Source: Pseudomonadota bacterium (lineage in GTDB: Bacteria; Pseudomonadota; Gammaproteobacteria; Burkholderiales; SG8-39). From it: DNA of 64,000 bases. Shown here one piece after another: positions 50,776 through 59,234 of this stretch. The position numbers were made by a program, and so were the translations under genes. The stretch covers positions 186,001 through 250,000 of the forward strand of contig CANGMI010000002.1 of NCBI GenBank assembly GCA_947455195.1. The letters run 5' to 3'. How positions within the stretch are numbered: position 1 is the stretch's first letter; each line of letters opens with the position of its first letter. A model generated the notes under the pieces. That model searched no databases, had not been told where the DNA came from, and saw only the letters and a list, made by a program, of their open reading frames with translations.

Positions 50776-51831
50776 TCACCCCAGCGCGCTCGCCGCCTCG
50801 ATCAGCGCCCTCACCGTATGCGGCTCGATGCCACGGGTGATGAACACGAGGCGCGTGCTGTGATCCTCGCCGGGCCAGGCCGCGAGCGGTGCCGGTGGGT
50901 GGAAGACATGCTGCACGCCTTGCACCACCACCGGGTCGCCCTCGACGTTGACGATGCCCTTCACGCGCAGGAGGTCGGGCCCGCGCAATGCGGTGAGGAG
51001 TTCCATGGCAGCGGTAAAGACAGGCCAGGTGAAGGGCGTATCGAAACGCAGCGAAAAGGTCTTGATCGACCGATCGTGAATGCCCCCCAGGCGCGATCCC
51101 AGGTAGGCGGGCGCTGACGGATCGCCTGTCCTTTCGCCGGTCTTGCTGCCCGTATCAATGCCAAGAAACCGGTCGACGGCGACCGCATCGCTGCGCGCGT
51201 TGCGAAGTCCCAGATCGAGCAGGAAGGCCGGCTCGACCGCACCCATCAGCACGTCGCGCTGGGCGGCGTTGGGGTTGAGTTGATGCAGTTCAGCGCGCAG
51301 TGCCTCGTGTTCGGCGGTGGCGGCCAGATCGGCTTTGGTGACCAGCAGTCGATCGGCAATCGCTACCTGCTTCACCGCTTCGGGCTGTCGCTCGAGGGTC
51401 GAGCGGCCGTGCACCGCATCGACCAGCGTCACGATGCCATCGAGCCTGAAGTGCGTGCCGATGAGGGTGTCGAGCGCGAAGAGTTGTACCACGGGCGCCG
51501 GGTCGGCGAGGCCGGTGGTTTCCACGATGACCCGGTCGAAATCGAAGACCGCGCCCGAGCGGCGCTGGGCAAAGAGTTCGCGCAGGGTTTCCTGCAGGTC
51601 GGTGCGTACCGAACAGCAGATGCAGCCATTGGCCAGCAGCGTCATGTTCTCGGTCTGCACGCTGACCAGATCGTGGTCGATGCCCACTTCACCCAGTTCG
51701 TTGATGACCACGGCCACCCGATTCATGCCCGGGTGGGTGAGCAGGTGCGCGAGGAGGGTGGTCTTGCCCGCACCCAGAAAGCCGGTGAGTACCGTGACCG
51801 GGATGCGCCCGGCCAGCGCGTCGCGCGGCAT
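50776..51831 (-). CDS. CobW/COG0523-type metal-chaperone GTPase (351 aa)
   Basis: G3E-family GTPase involved in delivering or managing a metal ion. Walker A TGFLGAGKTT (16-25), switch region VVINELGEVGIDHDLV, the metal-binding GCICCSVR (Cys70, Cys72, Cys73), the Walker-B-like VIVETTGLADP and the G4-type VTKAD are all present, followed by a CobW C-terminal domain with a His-containing insert. The track frame opens at 52242 in the neighbour; the ATG at 51831 begins 2 bp after that gene's stop. Metal (Zn, Co or Fe) not determinable. Confidence 0.9.
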   Translation of the reverse strand: MPRDALAGRIPVTVLTGFLGAGKTTLLAHLLTHPGMNRVAVVINELGEVGIDHDLVSVQTENMTLLANGCICCSVRTDLQETLRELFAQRRSGAVFDFDRVIVETTGLADPAPVVQLFALDTLIGTHFRLDGIVTLVDAVHGRSTLERQPEAVKQVAIADRLLVTKADLAATAEHEALRAELHQLNPNAAQRDVLMGAVEPAFLLDLGLRNARSDAVAVDRFLGIDTGSKTGERTGDPSAPAYLGSRLGGIHDRSIKTFSLRFDTPFTWPVFTAAMELLTALRGPDLLRVKGIVNVEGDPVVVQGVQHVFHPPAPLAAWPGEDHSTRLVFITRGIEPHTVRALIEAASALG

Positions 51832-51833
51832 GG

Positions 51834-53087
51834 TCAGAGGTCGAGTTCCAGGCAGTAGAGACCGCCCACGAACCGATCGACCGCATAGACCACGCGCCGC
51901 TCGTCGACGAACACGTCGTTGAACTGGATGGCGCCCACCGGCGAGAGTTTCGGTGCGCCCGGCACGAAGTAGGCCACTTCCTGCGGCTGGAAGGGGTTGG
52001 TGAGATCGTAGGCGCGGATACCGGCATTGAAGAAGCTGCCGATGATGAGGTTGTCGGAGCGGAACGAAGTCTCGATCGGCAGGTTCTCGTGCAGGTTGTG
52101 GGCCCCGAAGCGCCCGCCGCGGCGGGCGAACGCGCCATGCGGTGGCGGCGGGAAGGTGCCGATCGGTACCGGGTTGGTCTCGACCCGGTTGTCGACCACC
52201 CAGACGAGCTTGGGCCAGTCGGCGCCGTCGTCCATGATGCACTCGTCACTCACGATGAGGAGATCGCGCTCGAAGAGCGGCAGCACCGTGTGGCAAAAGC
52301 CGTTGAAGGGCGGCGAGTAGCGCCACTGGCTCACCATCTTCGGCCGAGACATGTCGGCGATGTCCAGGACGATGGCACCGCCATCGATGTAGCCCACGTA
52401 GGCACGGTCGGGACGCTGCGGAAACACATTGGTGTTGTGGGCGCGAAATCCGGCGTCGAACTTGCCGGCGAGGCGGGATGGGGGTGGTGCGTCGTCGCCT
52501 TCGCGGGTCCCGGGCAACCACCAGCGCCCGACCTCGCGCGGTCGGGTGAGATCGCTCACGTCGACGATGCGGTAGAACTGATCATCGAGCGGATTGCGCG
52601 GCTGGAAGTCGGGCGCACCGCTGGACATGTGTACGGTCTTGCCATCGACGAACCAAAGCGCATGCACGCCGCGCGAGTGCGGGCCCGAGCAGTCGAAGTG
52701 CGAGATGAGGCGCGGGGTCTCGGGCACCGACACGTCGAACAGGTCGAAGCCTGCCGGCTTCAGGCCCACGGTGCTCGTCTGATAGGCCACGGCCATCACG
52801 TCACCCACCACGTCGAGCGAGTTCGAGCGCATCTTGGGGTGTGGCAATTCGGTCTGCACCACCATGCGCGGGTTGCGCGGGTCGGTGACATCGACGCCGG
52901 TGAAGTTCTTGGGCGCGCCTTCATGGGCGAGCCACAGGATGCGGCGGCCGTCGCGGGTCTTTTGCAGCGACATGCCTTCGCCCAGACCGCCGAAGCCACC
53001 CAGATCGTGGTGGCCAATGAGCCGCATGTTGAGCGAGAGGGTCTGGTCGGCGCGGGCGGCCGGGGTAGGGCTGGAGAAGGAGGCCAT
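51834..53087 (-). CDS. LVIVD-repeat beta-propeller protein (417 aa)
   Basis: Built of repeats of the LVIVD type, seen as VDVTDPRNPRMV, LFDVSVPETPRLIS, IVDVSDLTRPREVGRWW, VLDIADMSRPKMVSQW and AYDLTNPFQPQEVAYF, which together should form a seven-bladed propeller. Several His residues (LAHEGAP, FRAHNTNVF, GFCHTVLP, GAHNLHENLP) are placed as in metal-containing propellers, so a metal site is plausible. No signal peptide. First gene of a two-gene unit with the CobW GTPase 2 bp downstream. Biochemical role unknown. Confidence 0.8.
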   Translation of the reverse strand: MASFSSPTPAARADQTLSLNMRLIGHHDLGGFGGLGEGMSLQKTRDGRRILWLAHEGAPKNFTGVDVTDPRNPRMVVQTELPHPKMRSNSLDVVGDVMAVAYQTSTVGLKPAGFDLFDVSVPETPRLISHFDCSGPHSRGVHALWFVDGKTVHMSSGAPDFQPRNPLDDQFYRIVDVSDLTRPREVGRWWLPGTREGDDAPPPSRLAGKFDAGFRAHNTNVFPQRPDRAYVGYIDGGAIVLDIADMSRPKMVSQWRYSPPFNGFCHTVLPLFERDLLIVSDECIMDDGADWPKLVWVVDNRVETNPVPIGTFPPPPHGAFARRGGRFGAHNLHENLPIETSFRSDNLIIGSFFNAGIRAYDLTNPFQPQEVAYFVPGAPKLSPVGAIQFNDVFVDERRVVYAVDRFVGGLYCLELDL

Positions 53088-53171
53088 GGTCTACCGTGTT
53101 GTGGTAAGGTCAAAACACAATGATGAGAGGGTGGCCGTCAGGCTTCACCTCCGGTGGGGAGATCAACAGCG

Positions 53172-54263
53172 ATGCAAGAGCAACGCCTTCTGTCCGATTC
53201 TGATGCGGGTTCACCTGCCCTCTATCGTGCAGCAGCCACGTCATCAGCCGCGCGTCCCGCGTCATCGGGTCGGATGCTGCGGCGAAGTGCCCTCGCGGGC
53301 TTCGTCGCACTGCTTGCTCTGCCCGTGCTGACCGCGGCGCCGGCTGTTGCCCAGATGGGCAATGCATCATATCCCAGCCGCCCGGTGAAACTCGTCGCAA
53401 CCTATCCGCCCGGTGGCAGCTCCGACCTGATGGCTCGTATTCTCGCGCAGAAGCTCGCCGAGCTCTGGGGCCAGCAGGTCATCGTCGACAACCGGGCCGG
53501 TGCGGCCGGCTCGATCGGCATGGAATACGCAGCCCGCCAGCCGTCCGATGGCTACAGCTTCGTCATCGGCAATCTGGGGCCGGCCGCCGTCAATCCGCTG
53601 ATCTCTCGCCTCACCTACGATGTGGCGCGCGATTTTCTGCCGGTGTCGATGATCTGCACCGGGCCCAATATTCTGGTGGTGAACAGTGCCTCATCGATGA
53701 AGACCCTGCAGGACGTGCTTGCCGAGGCGCGTACGCGTCCGGGAACGCTCAACTTCGGCTCCGGCGGGGCTGGCAGTCTGGCCCATCTGGGCGGCGAGAT
53801 GCTCAAGCGCGAGGCGGGCATCGACATCACGCACGTGCCCTACAAGGGCGGCGTTCTGTCGGTCAACGATCTGCTGGCGGGGCAGGTGCAACTGGTTTTC
53901 TCCGATGCGCTGCCGGTCATGCAGCACATTCGTGCCGGTCGGTTGCGGGCCATCGGTACGACGGGTGCGCAACGCTCGCCGCTTGCGCCCGACATTCCGA
54001 CGTTTGCCGAGCAGGGCATGACCGGGCTGGTGGCAACCAACTGGTGGGGAGCCTTGCTGCCCGCGGGCACCCCATCGGTCATCGTCGATCGTCTGCATGA
54101 CGATCTGGTGCGTGCACTCGCCACCGCCGAGGTGCGCGAGAAGTTCGCGTTGCTTGGGGTCGAGGCTGTCTCGTCCACGCCCGACGCCTTCAAGGCCTTC
54201 ATGCAGGCAGAGACGATGCGGTACGCACGACTGGTGAAAGAGGCGGCGATCCGCGGCGAGTGA
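53172..54263 (+). CDS. Bug/TctC-family periplasmic binding protein
   Basis: Core YPSRPVKLVATYPPGGSSDLMARILAQKLAELWGQQVIVDNRAGAAGSIG is typical. The signal peptide MLRRSALAGFVALLALPVLTAAPAVAQ could start at an ATG at 53274 (329 aa). The ATG at 53172 has a GGGGAG about 10 nt upstream and adds 34 residues in front, so both starts are possible. Mature domain full length, ending KEAAIRGE. Divergent from the LVIVD-CobW unit across ~85 bp and convergent with the next Bug gene. Ligand unknown. Confidence 0.88.
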   Translation: MQEQRLLSDSDAGSPALYRAAATSSAARPASSGRMLRRSALAGFVALLALPVLTAAPAVAQMGNASYPSRPVKLVATYPPGGSSDLMARILAQKLAELWGQQVIVDNRAGAAGSIGMEYAARQPSDGYSFVIGNLGPAAVNPLISRLTYDVARDFLPVSMICTGPNILVVNSASSMKTLQDVLAEARTRPGTLNFGSGGAGSLAHLGGEMLKREAGIDITHVPYKGGVLSVNDLLAGQVQLVFSDALPVMQHIRAGRLRAIGTTGAQRSPLAPDIPTFAEQGMTGLVATNWWGALLPAGTPSVIVDRLHDDLVRALATAEVREKFALLGVEAVSSTPDAFKAFMQAETMRYARLVKEAAIRGE

Positions 54264-54279
54264 GTGCTGTCGCGAGGGA

Positions 54280-55368
54280 CTACTCGGCCTTCGCCCCGGC
54301 ACTTTTCACGACGGCCGCCATGCGGTCAAAGTCGGTCTTGAGGTAGGCGCCAAAGGCCTCCGGGCTCATGATGCGCGGCTCGATGCCCTGCTTGTTGAGC
54401 CTGTCGATCACCTCGGGCCGGCGCAGGAGTTTTTCGACTTCGCTGCTCAGTCGATCGATGGCAGCGCGCGGCATGCGTGCCGGCCCCAGAATGCCGAACC
54501 AGCTCTCGAATTCATAACCGGGCACGCTGGCGGCGATGGCGGGGCTGCCCGGGAAGAACCGGTTGGGCGTCGTGCTGGTGACCCCGATGACCCGGACCCG
54601 CCGATCGTTGATGAACGGCAGGCCGACGTTGTTGGTCACGACAAGCATGTCGGCACGGCCGGCCAGTACCTCGGTCATGGCTTCACCCATGCCCTTGGTC
54701 GGAATGGCCACGGCATCGACGCCGACCATGCCGAAGAGGTAGGCGGCCGACAGATGCCCGGCACTGCCCACCCCCGAGGTCGCGTAGTTCATGCGTCCCG
54801 GGTTGCTGCGTCCCCAGGCAACCATGTCGGCCACCGTCGTGAACGGGGCATCGCCGCGGGCAATCGCCACGTAGCTCGACATGCCGACCATGGCAACCGG
54901 TGTGAAGTCGGCCAGCGCATCGTAGTCGAGCTTGCGGTAAAGGCTCGCATTGATGTTGTGGCTGGCAGCGGCAAGGATGAGGGTGTAGCCGTCGGGTGCG
55001 GCACGAGCGACAATCGATGTGCCCAGCGTTCCGCCGGCGCCGCCGCGATTCTCGACCAGCACGTTCTGCCCGAGCGCGTCGCCCAGATCGGCATTGATGG
55101 CACGTGCAGCGGTGTCCTGCGCGCCACCGGCGGTGAACGGGATGATCAGCCGGATGGGTTTGATCGGCCAGGTGCTGGCACTCTGGGCGACGGCATCGCT
55201 GGCGGCGAGGGTCAGAGCGAGTGACGCCAGAGCCAGTGAGGCCAGAGCCAGCGACGCGAGGGGCGCCACGGCGATTGGTGCCAGGGCGACAGGACGCCGG
55301 GCGGCAGCCATCCGGGCTGCGATGGCCGAGCGAAGCGAGTGCCAGGGAGAGGGTTGACAGGCGGTCAT
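54280..55368 (-). CDS. Bug/TctC-family periplasmic binding protein, last gene of the HyuA-Bug operon (362 aa)
   Basis: Mature part from TWPIKPIRLIIPFTAGGAQDTAARAINADLGDALGQNVLVENRGGAGG, a normal Bug fold. The leader is unusually long, with a basic start and a hydrophobic core made of the peptide repeat LASLALASLALASLAL (encoded by a 15-nt tandem repeat), before the cleavage-like AVAQS. Start ATG 55368 with GAGGAG 6 nt upstream, overlapping the stop of the dehydrogenase gene. Probably binds a substrate of the catabolic operon it belongs to; membrane components must lie elsewhere. Confidence 0.9.
   Translation of the reverse strand: MTACQPSPWHSLRSAIAARMAAARRPVALAPIAVAPLASLALASLALASLALTLAASDAVAQSASTWPIKPIRLIIPFTAGGAQDTAARAINADLGDALGQNVLVENRGGAGGTLGTSIVARAAPDGYTLILAAASHNINASLYRKLDYDALADFTPVAMVGMSSYVAIARGDAPFTTVADMVAWGRSNPGRMNYATSGVGSAGHLSAAYLFGMVGVDAVAIPTKGMGEAMTEVLAGRADMLVVTNNVGLPFINDRRVRVIGVTSTTPNRFFPGSPAIAASVPGYEFESWFGILGPARMPRAAIDRLSSEVEKLLRRPEVIDRLNKQGIEPRIMSPEAFGAYLKTDFDRMAAVVKSAGAKAE
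55211..55255. repeat. three 15-nt tandem repeats in a signal-peptide coding region
   Basis: GTCAGAGCGAGTGAC, GCCAGAGCCAGTGAG and GCCAGAGCCAGCGAC in direct succession. The copy number changes the hydrophobic core of the Bug signal peptide by five residues per unit without shifting the frame. Confidence 0.75.
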
Positions 55369-56327
55369 GCGATGCTCCTCGTGCGTGGGTAGCGCTTTCG
55401 ATCCGGCTTGCGGTGCACGCCCGACATGCCTTCGAGGACGGCACACACCGCAGCGGTATCGGCCTTGGCGAGCCCTGCGGACATCGCTGCGTTGTAGATC
55501 GGCGCGCTGGCTGCAAAGAGTGGTGCTACCACCCCCAGCGAGGTGACGAAGTCACCGATGATCTTCATGTCTTTCTGCCAGACCTCGACTTTCATGGTGG
55601 CCTCGCTGTAGTCGTTCTCCACCATCATCGGGCCGCGTACGCTGAACATGCGCGAGCCACCGGCGCCACCGGCAATCACCTTGAACATCAGGGCCGGGTC
55701 GATGCCTGCCTTGCCGGCGAGGGCGAACGCTTCACCGGCGGCCACGTTGTGGATGGCTACGAGCAGGTTGGCAATGAACTTCAGTTTCGAGCCGTTGCCG
55801 AACGGGCCGACATGGAAGTGAGCGCTGCAGAACCCGTCGAACACGTGCTTGCAGCGCTCGTAGGCGGCCTCGTCGCCGCTCGCGTACAGCAGCAGGTCTT
55901 TCTTTCGCGCCTGGGCTCCGGTGCCCGAGAGCGGGCAATCGAGCAGGACAATATCGCTGGCAGCAAGACGCGCGCGTGCGCTTTCCTTGTCTTCGATCGG
56001 GAGGGTGCTCGTCTCGACGATGAGGGTGCCCGCAGCGAGCTTGCCGGCCAGAGCCTCGACGGTAACGGCGAGAGCCTTGGCCGAGGGCAGCGAGGTGATG
56101 ATGACGGCTGCCTTGCGCGCGGCGCCGAGCGCGGTGGTCGAGGGTGTGCCGCCGGCCTGGCGCAGCGCTTCGCGCGCAGCCGGGTCGATGTCATGGCCGC
56201 TGACCGCGAACCCGGCCTTCAGGAGGTTGCTGCTCATGGCCGATCCCATGATGCCCAGGCCAATCATGCCGACCGTGGGTTTGGTGGGCGTTCGGACTGC
56301 CTTCGGCGCTGAAGCGTGCTTTGTCAT
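55365..56327 (-). CDS. beta-hydroxyacid dehydrogenase, HIBADH/tartronate-semialdehyde reductase type (320 aa)
   Basis: NAD(P)-dependent oxidoreductase. TVGMIGLGIMGSAMSSNLLKAGF is the dinucleotide site, with an N-terminal extension of about 17 residues. The substrate-binding CPLSGTGAQA diverges from the usual DAPVSGG, and the catalytic helix GNGSKLKFIANLLVAIHNVAAGEAF carries the lysine. The departures suggest a substrate other than 3-hydroxyisobutyrate. It lies 19 bp after the Mo-subunit gene and overlaps the Bug gene by 4 nt, so it belongs to the same operon. Confidence 0.88.
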   Translation of the reverse strand: MTKHASAPKAVRTPTKPTVGMIGLGIMGSAMSSNLLKAGFAVSGHDIDPAAREALRQAGGTPSTTALGAARKAAVIITSLPSAKALAVTVEALAGKLAAGTLIVETSTLPIEDKESARARLAASDIVLLDCPLSGTGAQARKKDLLLYASGDEAAYERCKHVFDGFCSAHFHVGPFGNGSKLKFIANLLVAIHNVAAGEAFALAGKAGIDPALMFKVIAGGAGGSRMFSVRGPMMVENDYSEATMKVEVWQKDMKIIGDFVTSLGVVAPLFAASAPIYNAAMSAGLAKADTAAVCAVLEGMSGVHRKPDRKRYPRTRSIA

Positions 56328-56346
56328 TGCGGTCTCCTGGGGCGCC

Positions 56347-58737
56347 TCAGACCCGCCCGAGCGCAGCGAGGATGCGCTCGGGGGTAAAGGGCTGTACCGT
56401 CACGCGCGCCGCGAGCGGGGCGAGTGCATCGTTGATGGCGTTCATCACGGCAGCGGGTGCGCCGGCGGTGCCGGCCTCACCGGCACCTTTGGCGCCGAGT
56501 TCGGATGTGCGGGTCGGTGTCTGGACATGGCCGCAGACGATGTCGGGCATCTCGCCGGCCATCGGTACCAGGTAATCGCCGAGTTGCGCATTGAGCATCT
56601 GGCCTTCTTGGTCGTAGCGACACTCCTCGAAGAGCGCCGCGCCCAGACCCTGGACAACACCACCGCGCAACTGCTCATCGACCAGCAACGGATTGATCAC
56701 CGTGCCACAATCCTCGACGCACCAGTGCCCCAGCAGTTTCACGAACCCGGTATCGATGTCGACTTCGACCCATGAGGCCTGAATGCCGTTGGTGAAGGCA
56801 AACGCGTAGTCGCGCGGCACGTAGTGGCGGGTCACCATGAGCTCGGACTGGAATCCGGCCGGCAAGGTGTCGGGGCGGTAATAGCAGCTGCGTCCCAGTT
56901 CGGCGAGGGTGAGGAGTGAACGCAGCGTGAGTCGGTCGATGACGGCATCGTCGGCGACATCGAGCGTGGCGCGGTCGCAGGCGAGTATCGCGGCGGCCGC
57001 GTCGAGGATGTTGGCGCGCAGTGCACGGCCTGACTGCAGGACAGCCTCGCCGCCGATGCCGGCACCGCGAGATCCCCAGGTGCCCCCGCCGTACGGCGTG
57101 GTTGCGGTATCTCCGGTTATGACGCGTACCTTGTCCATCGAGACACCAACCGTGTCTGCCGCGATTTGCGCGAAGACGGTCTCGGTACCCTGGCCCTGTT
57201 CAGTGACGCTGCACAGGACGGTGAGGGCGCCTGTGGGTTCCAGACGCAGCGTGGCGCCGTCCTGCGAGGAAATGCGTGCGCCACCCACGCCATAGAAGGC
57301 CGCCGAGGGGTTGGTCACCTCGATCATCGCAGCGAGCCCGATACCCCGATAGCAACCCCGTTCGCGCGCGCGCGCCTGATCGGCGCGCAGGGCTTCGTAG
57401 TCCATCAGTTCGAGCAACTTGTCGAGACACTGATGGTGCGACAGTTTCTCGAAGCGGATACCGGAGGGGAAGGCATAGGGATAGGCGTCATCCGGGATCA
57501 GGTTGCGGCGCCTGAATTCGACCGGATCGATCGACAGTCGCTGCGCGGCCAGATCGACGATGCCCTCGGTGATTGCCACCGCAATGGGATGCCCCACCGC
57601 CCGGTACTGGCAGGTGACGTTCTTGTTGGTGAACACCGCATGCATGCGCGCCCGGTAGTGACTGTGCCGGTAGGGACCTCCGGTGAGGTTCACGACCTGA
57701 TTGCCTTCGATGCCGCTCGTGCGCGGATAGACCGAGTACGGGCCGATGGCGGTGAGGTCGCGCAGATCGAAGCCCAGAATGCGCCCGTCGCGGGTTGCAG
57801 CCAGCCTCACCGTGGCCTTGTGCTCGCGGGCATGGATGTCCGACACGAAGGATTCCATGCGGTCTGCCTGAAACTTCACCGGACGGCGCACCAGCATCGA
57901 GACCGCGGCGGTGCACATTTCGTCGGGGTACACGTGCACCTTGATGCCGTAGGCCCCGCCCACGTCATGACAGATCACCCGCACATTGGCCTCGGGGATG
58001 TCGAGGTGCCGGGCGAGGATGTCGTGAATCATGTGCGGCGCCTGGGTGGCGTGGTGCACGGTCAGGCTGTGCTCGGCCGGGTTGTAGTCGGCAAGGATGG
58101 CGCGGCCTTCCGGGCAGACGCCGGTATGCCGGCCGAAGTGGAAGGTCTCCTCGACGACCAGGTCAGCCGCCGCGAAGATCGCGTCGATGTCACCGGTGTC
58201 GACGGTCCGCTCGAAGCAGATGTTGTCTCCCAGTTCGGGGTGCAGCACGGGCAGGCCTGCGAGCGCAGCCTCCATGTCGACGAGTACCGGCAGGGGCTCC
58301 CACTGAATCTCGACAAGGTCGCGCGCGTCCTCGGCTTCGGCGCGGGTTTCACCGACGATGGCAACGACCGGTTCGCCTTGCCAGCAAGCCCGCTCCATGG
58401 CGAGCGGGTACTGCGTGGGTGAGCGGATGCCCTTGAGGTGCCCGAGCACCCCGACCCAGGGCTTGCACACCTGCGCGATGGCCGGCCCGTCGAAGACGGC
58501 GATGATGCCTGGCGACCGACGGGCCCGACTGCTGTCGATGCTGACGATGCGCGCGTGCGCGTGCGGGCTTCGCACGAACACCACATGGGCGAGTCGTGGC
58601 AGGCGCAGGTCATCGATGTAGACCCCACGCCCTTGCAGCAGGCGCTTCGCGTTGGGGCGCGGGTCGGCGCGACCGACATGCCCGCGGGACAGGGTCTGGT
58701 GTTCTCCCTGAACAGGCAGTTCGTCGCGGGCAGTCAT
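56347..58737 (-). CDS. molybdenum hydroxylase large (Mo-binding) subunit, xanthine-dehydrogenase family (796 aa)
   Basis: Catalytic subunit of a three-subunit molybdopterin hydroxylase that uses water to hydroxylate a carbon centre. The small a/b hammerhead domain begins RLLQGRGVYIDDLRLP. Mo-cofactor loops: HDVGGAYGIKVHVY (usual GGGFGxK), QYRAVGHPIA (form II xanthine-dehydrogenase-like proteins have AYRGAGR, true CO dehydrogenases AYxCSFR) and the catalytic Glu754 in KGAGEAGTAG. It is therefore not CO dehydrogenase. Start ATG 58737, overlapping the 2Fe-2S subunit by 4 nt. Substrate unknown; N-heteroaromatics, aldehydes and aromatic CoA esters are typical. Confidence 0.92.
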   Translation of the reverse strand: MTARDELPVQGEHQTLSRGHVGRADPRPNAKRLLQGRGVYIDDLRLPRLAHVVFVRSPHAHARIVSIDSSRARRSPGIIAVFDGPAIAQVCKPWVGVLGHLKGIRSPTQYPLAMERACWQGEPVVAIVGETRAEAEDARDLVEIQWEPLPVLVDMEAALAGLPVLHPELGDNICFERTVDTGDIDAIFAAADLVVEETFHFGRHTGVCPEGRAILADYNPAEHSLTVHHATQAPHMIHDILARHLDIPEANVRVICHDVGGAYGIKVHVYPDEMCTAAVSMLVRRPVKFQADRMESFVSDIHAREHKATVRLAATRDGRILGFDLRDLTAIGPYSVYPRTSGIEGNQVVNLTGGPYRHSHYRARMHAVFTNKNVTCQYRAVGHPIAVAITEGIVDLAAQRLSIDPVEFRRRNLIPDDAYPYAFPSGIRFEKLSHHQCLDKLLELMDYEALRADQARARERGCYRGIGLAAMIEVTNPSAAFYGVGGARISSQDGATLRLEPTGALTVLCSVTEQGQGTETVFAQIAADTVGVSMDKVRVITGDTATTPYGGGTWGSRGAGIGGEAVLQSGRALRANILDAAAAILACDRATLDVADDAVIDRLTLRSLLTLAELGRSCYYRPDTLPAGFQSELMVTRHYVPRDYAFAFTNGIQASWVEVDIDTGFVKLLGHWCVEDCGTVINPLLVDEQLRGGVVQGLGAALFEECRYDQEGQMLNAQLGDYLVPMAGEMPDIVCGHVQTPTRTSELGAKGAGEAGTAGAPAAVMNAINDALAPLAARVTVQPFTPERILAALGRV

Positions 58738-59234
58738 GCCTCGCTGGCTCCGGCGGTTGCGCGGCGCGAGGCGAGCGTGGTTTCGATGGCGTCCACGATG
58801 GCCTGGTAACCGGTGCAGCGGCAATAGTTGCCCGAAATGTGCTCGCGGATTTCCTCGCGGGTGGCCGAAGGCGATGTGGCGAGGAGTTCGCCAGCGCAGA
58901 GCAGCATGCCCGGTGTGCAGAAACCACACTGCAGCGCATTGCGCTGGTGGAAGGCGTGTTGCAGGTCGGCCAGTTCACCCGAATCGCTCACCCCTTCGAT
59001 GGTCTCGACCGACCGTCCGTCGGCCTGCACGGCCAGCATCAGGCAGCCGCGCACGATGCGACCATCGACCCGCACCGTGCAGGCGCCGCAGACGCCATGC
59101 TCGCAACCGAGATGCGACCCGGTGAGATCGAGCGCTTCGCGCAGGAAATCCACCAGGTGCTGACGCGGTTCGACCCGCTTCCTGACGACCTGCCCATTCA
59201 CGGTCAGGCAGATTTCGGCTTCAGGCAATGGCAT
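58734..59234 (-). CDS. molybdenum hydroxylase 2Fe-2S subunit (166 aa)
   Basis: Electron-transfer subunit. The plant-type ferredoxin domain binds one cluster through Cys44, Cys49, Cys52 and Cys64 (GCEHGVCGACTV...GC). The helical domain binds the second through Cys103, Cys106, Cys138 and Cys140 (CGFCTPG, CRCTGY). All eight ligands are present. Start ATG 59234 (MPLPEAEICLTVNG); the track extension to 59354 lies in the FAD-subunit gene, with which it overlaps by 14 nt. Confidence 0.95.
   Translation of the reverse strand: MPLPEAEICLTVNGQVVRKRVEPRQHLVDFLREALDLTGSHLGCEHGVCGACTVRVDGRIVRGCLMLAVQADGRSVETIEGVSDSGELADLQHAFHQRNALQCGFCTPGMLLCAGELLATSPSATREEIREHISGNYCRCTGYQAIVDAIETTLASRRATAGASEA

Noticed and set aside
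53096-53120. Partial dyad GTGTT...AACAC upstream of the Bug gene at 53.2 kb
   Set aside because: Arms are short and several registers pair equally badly; no convincing operator.
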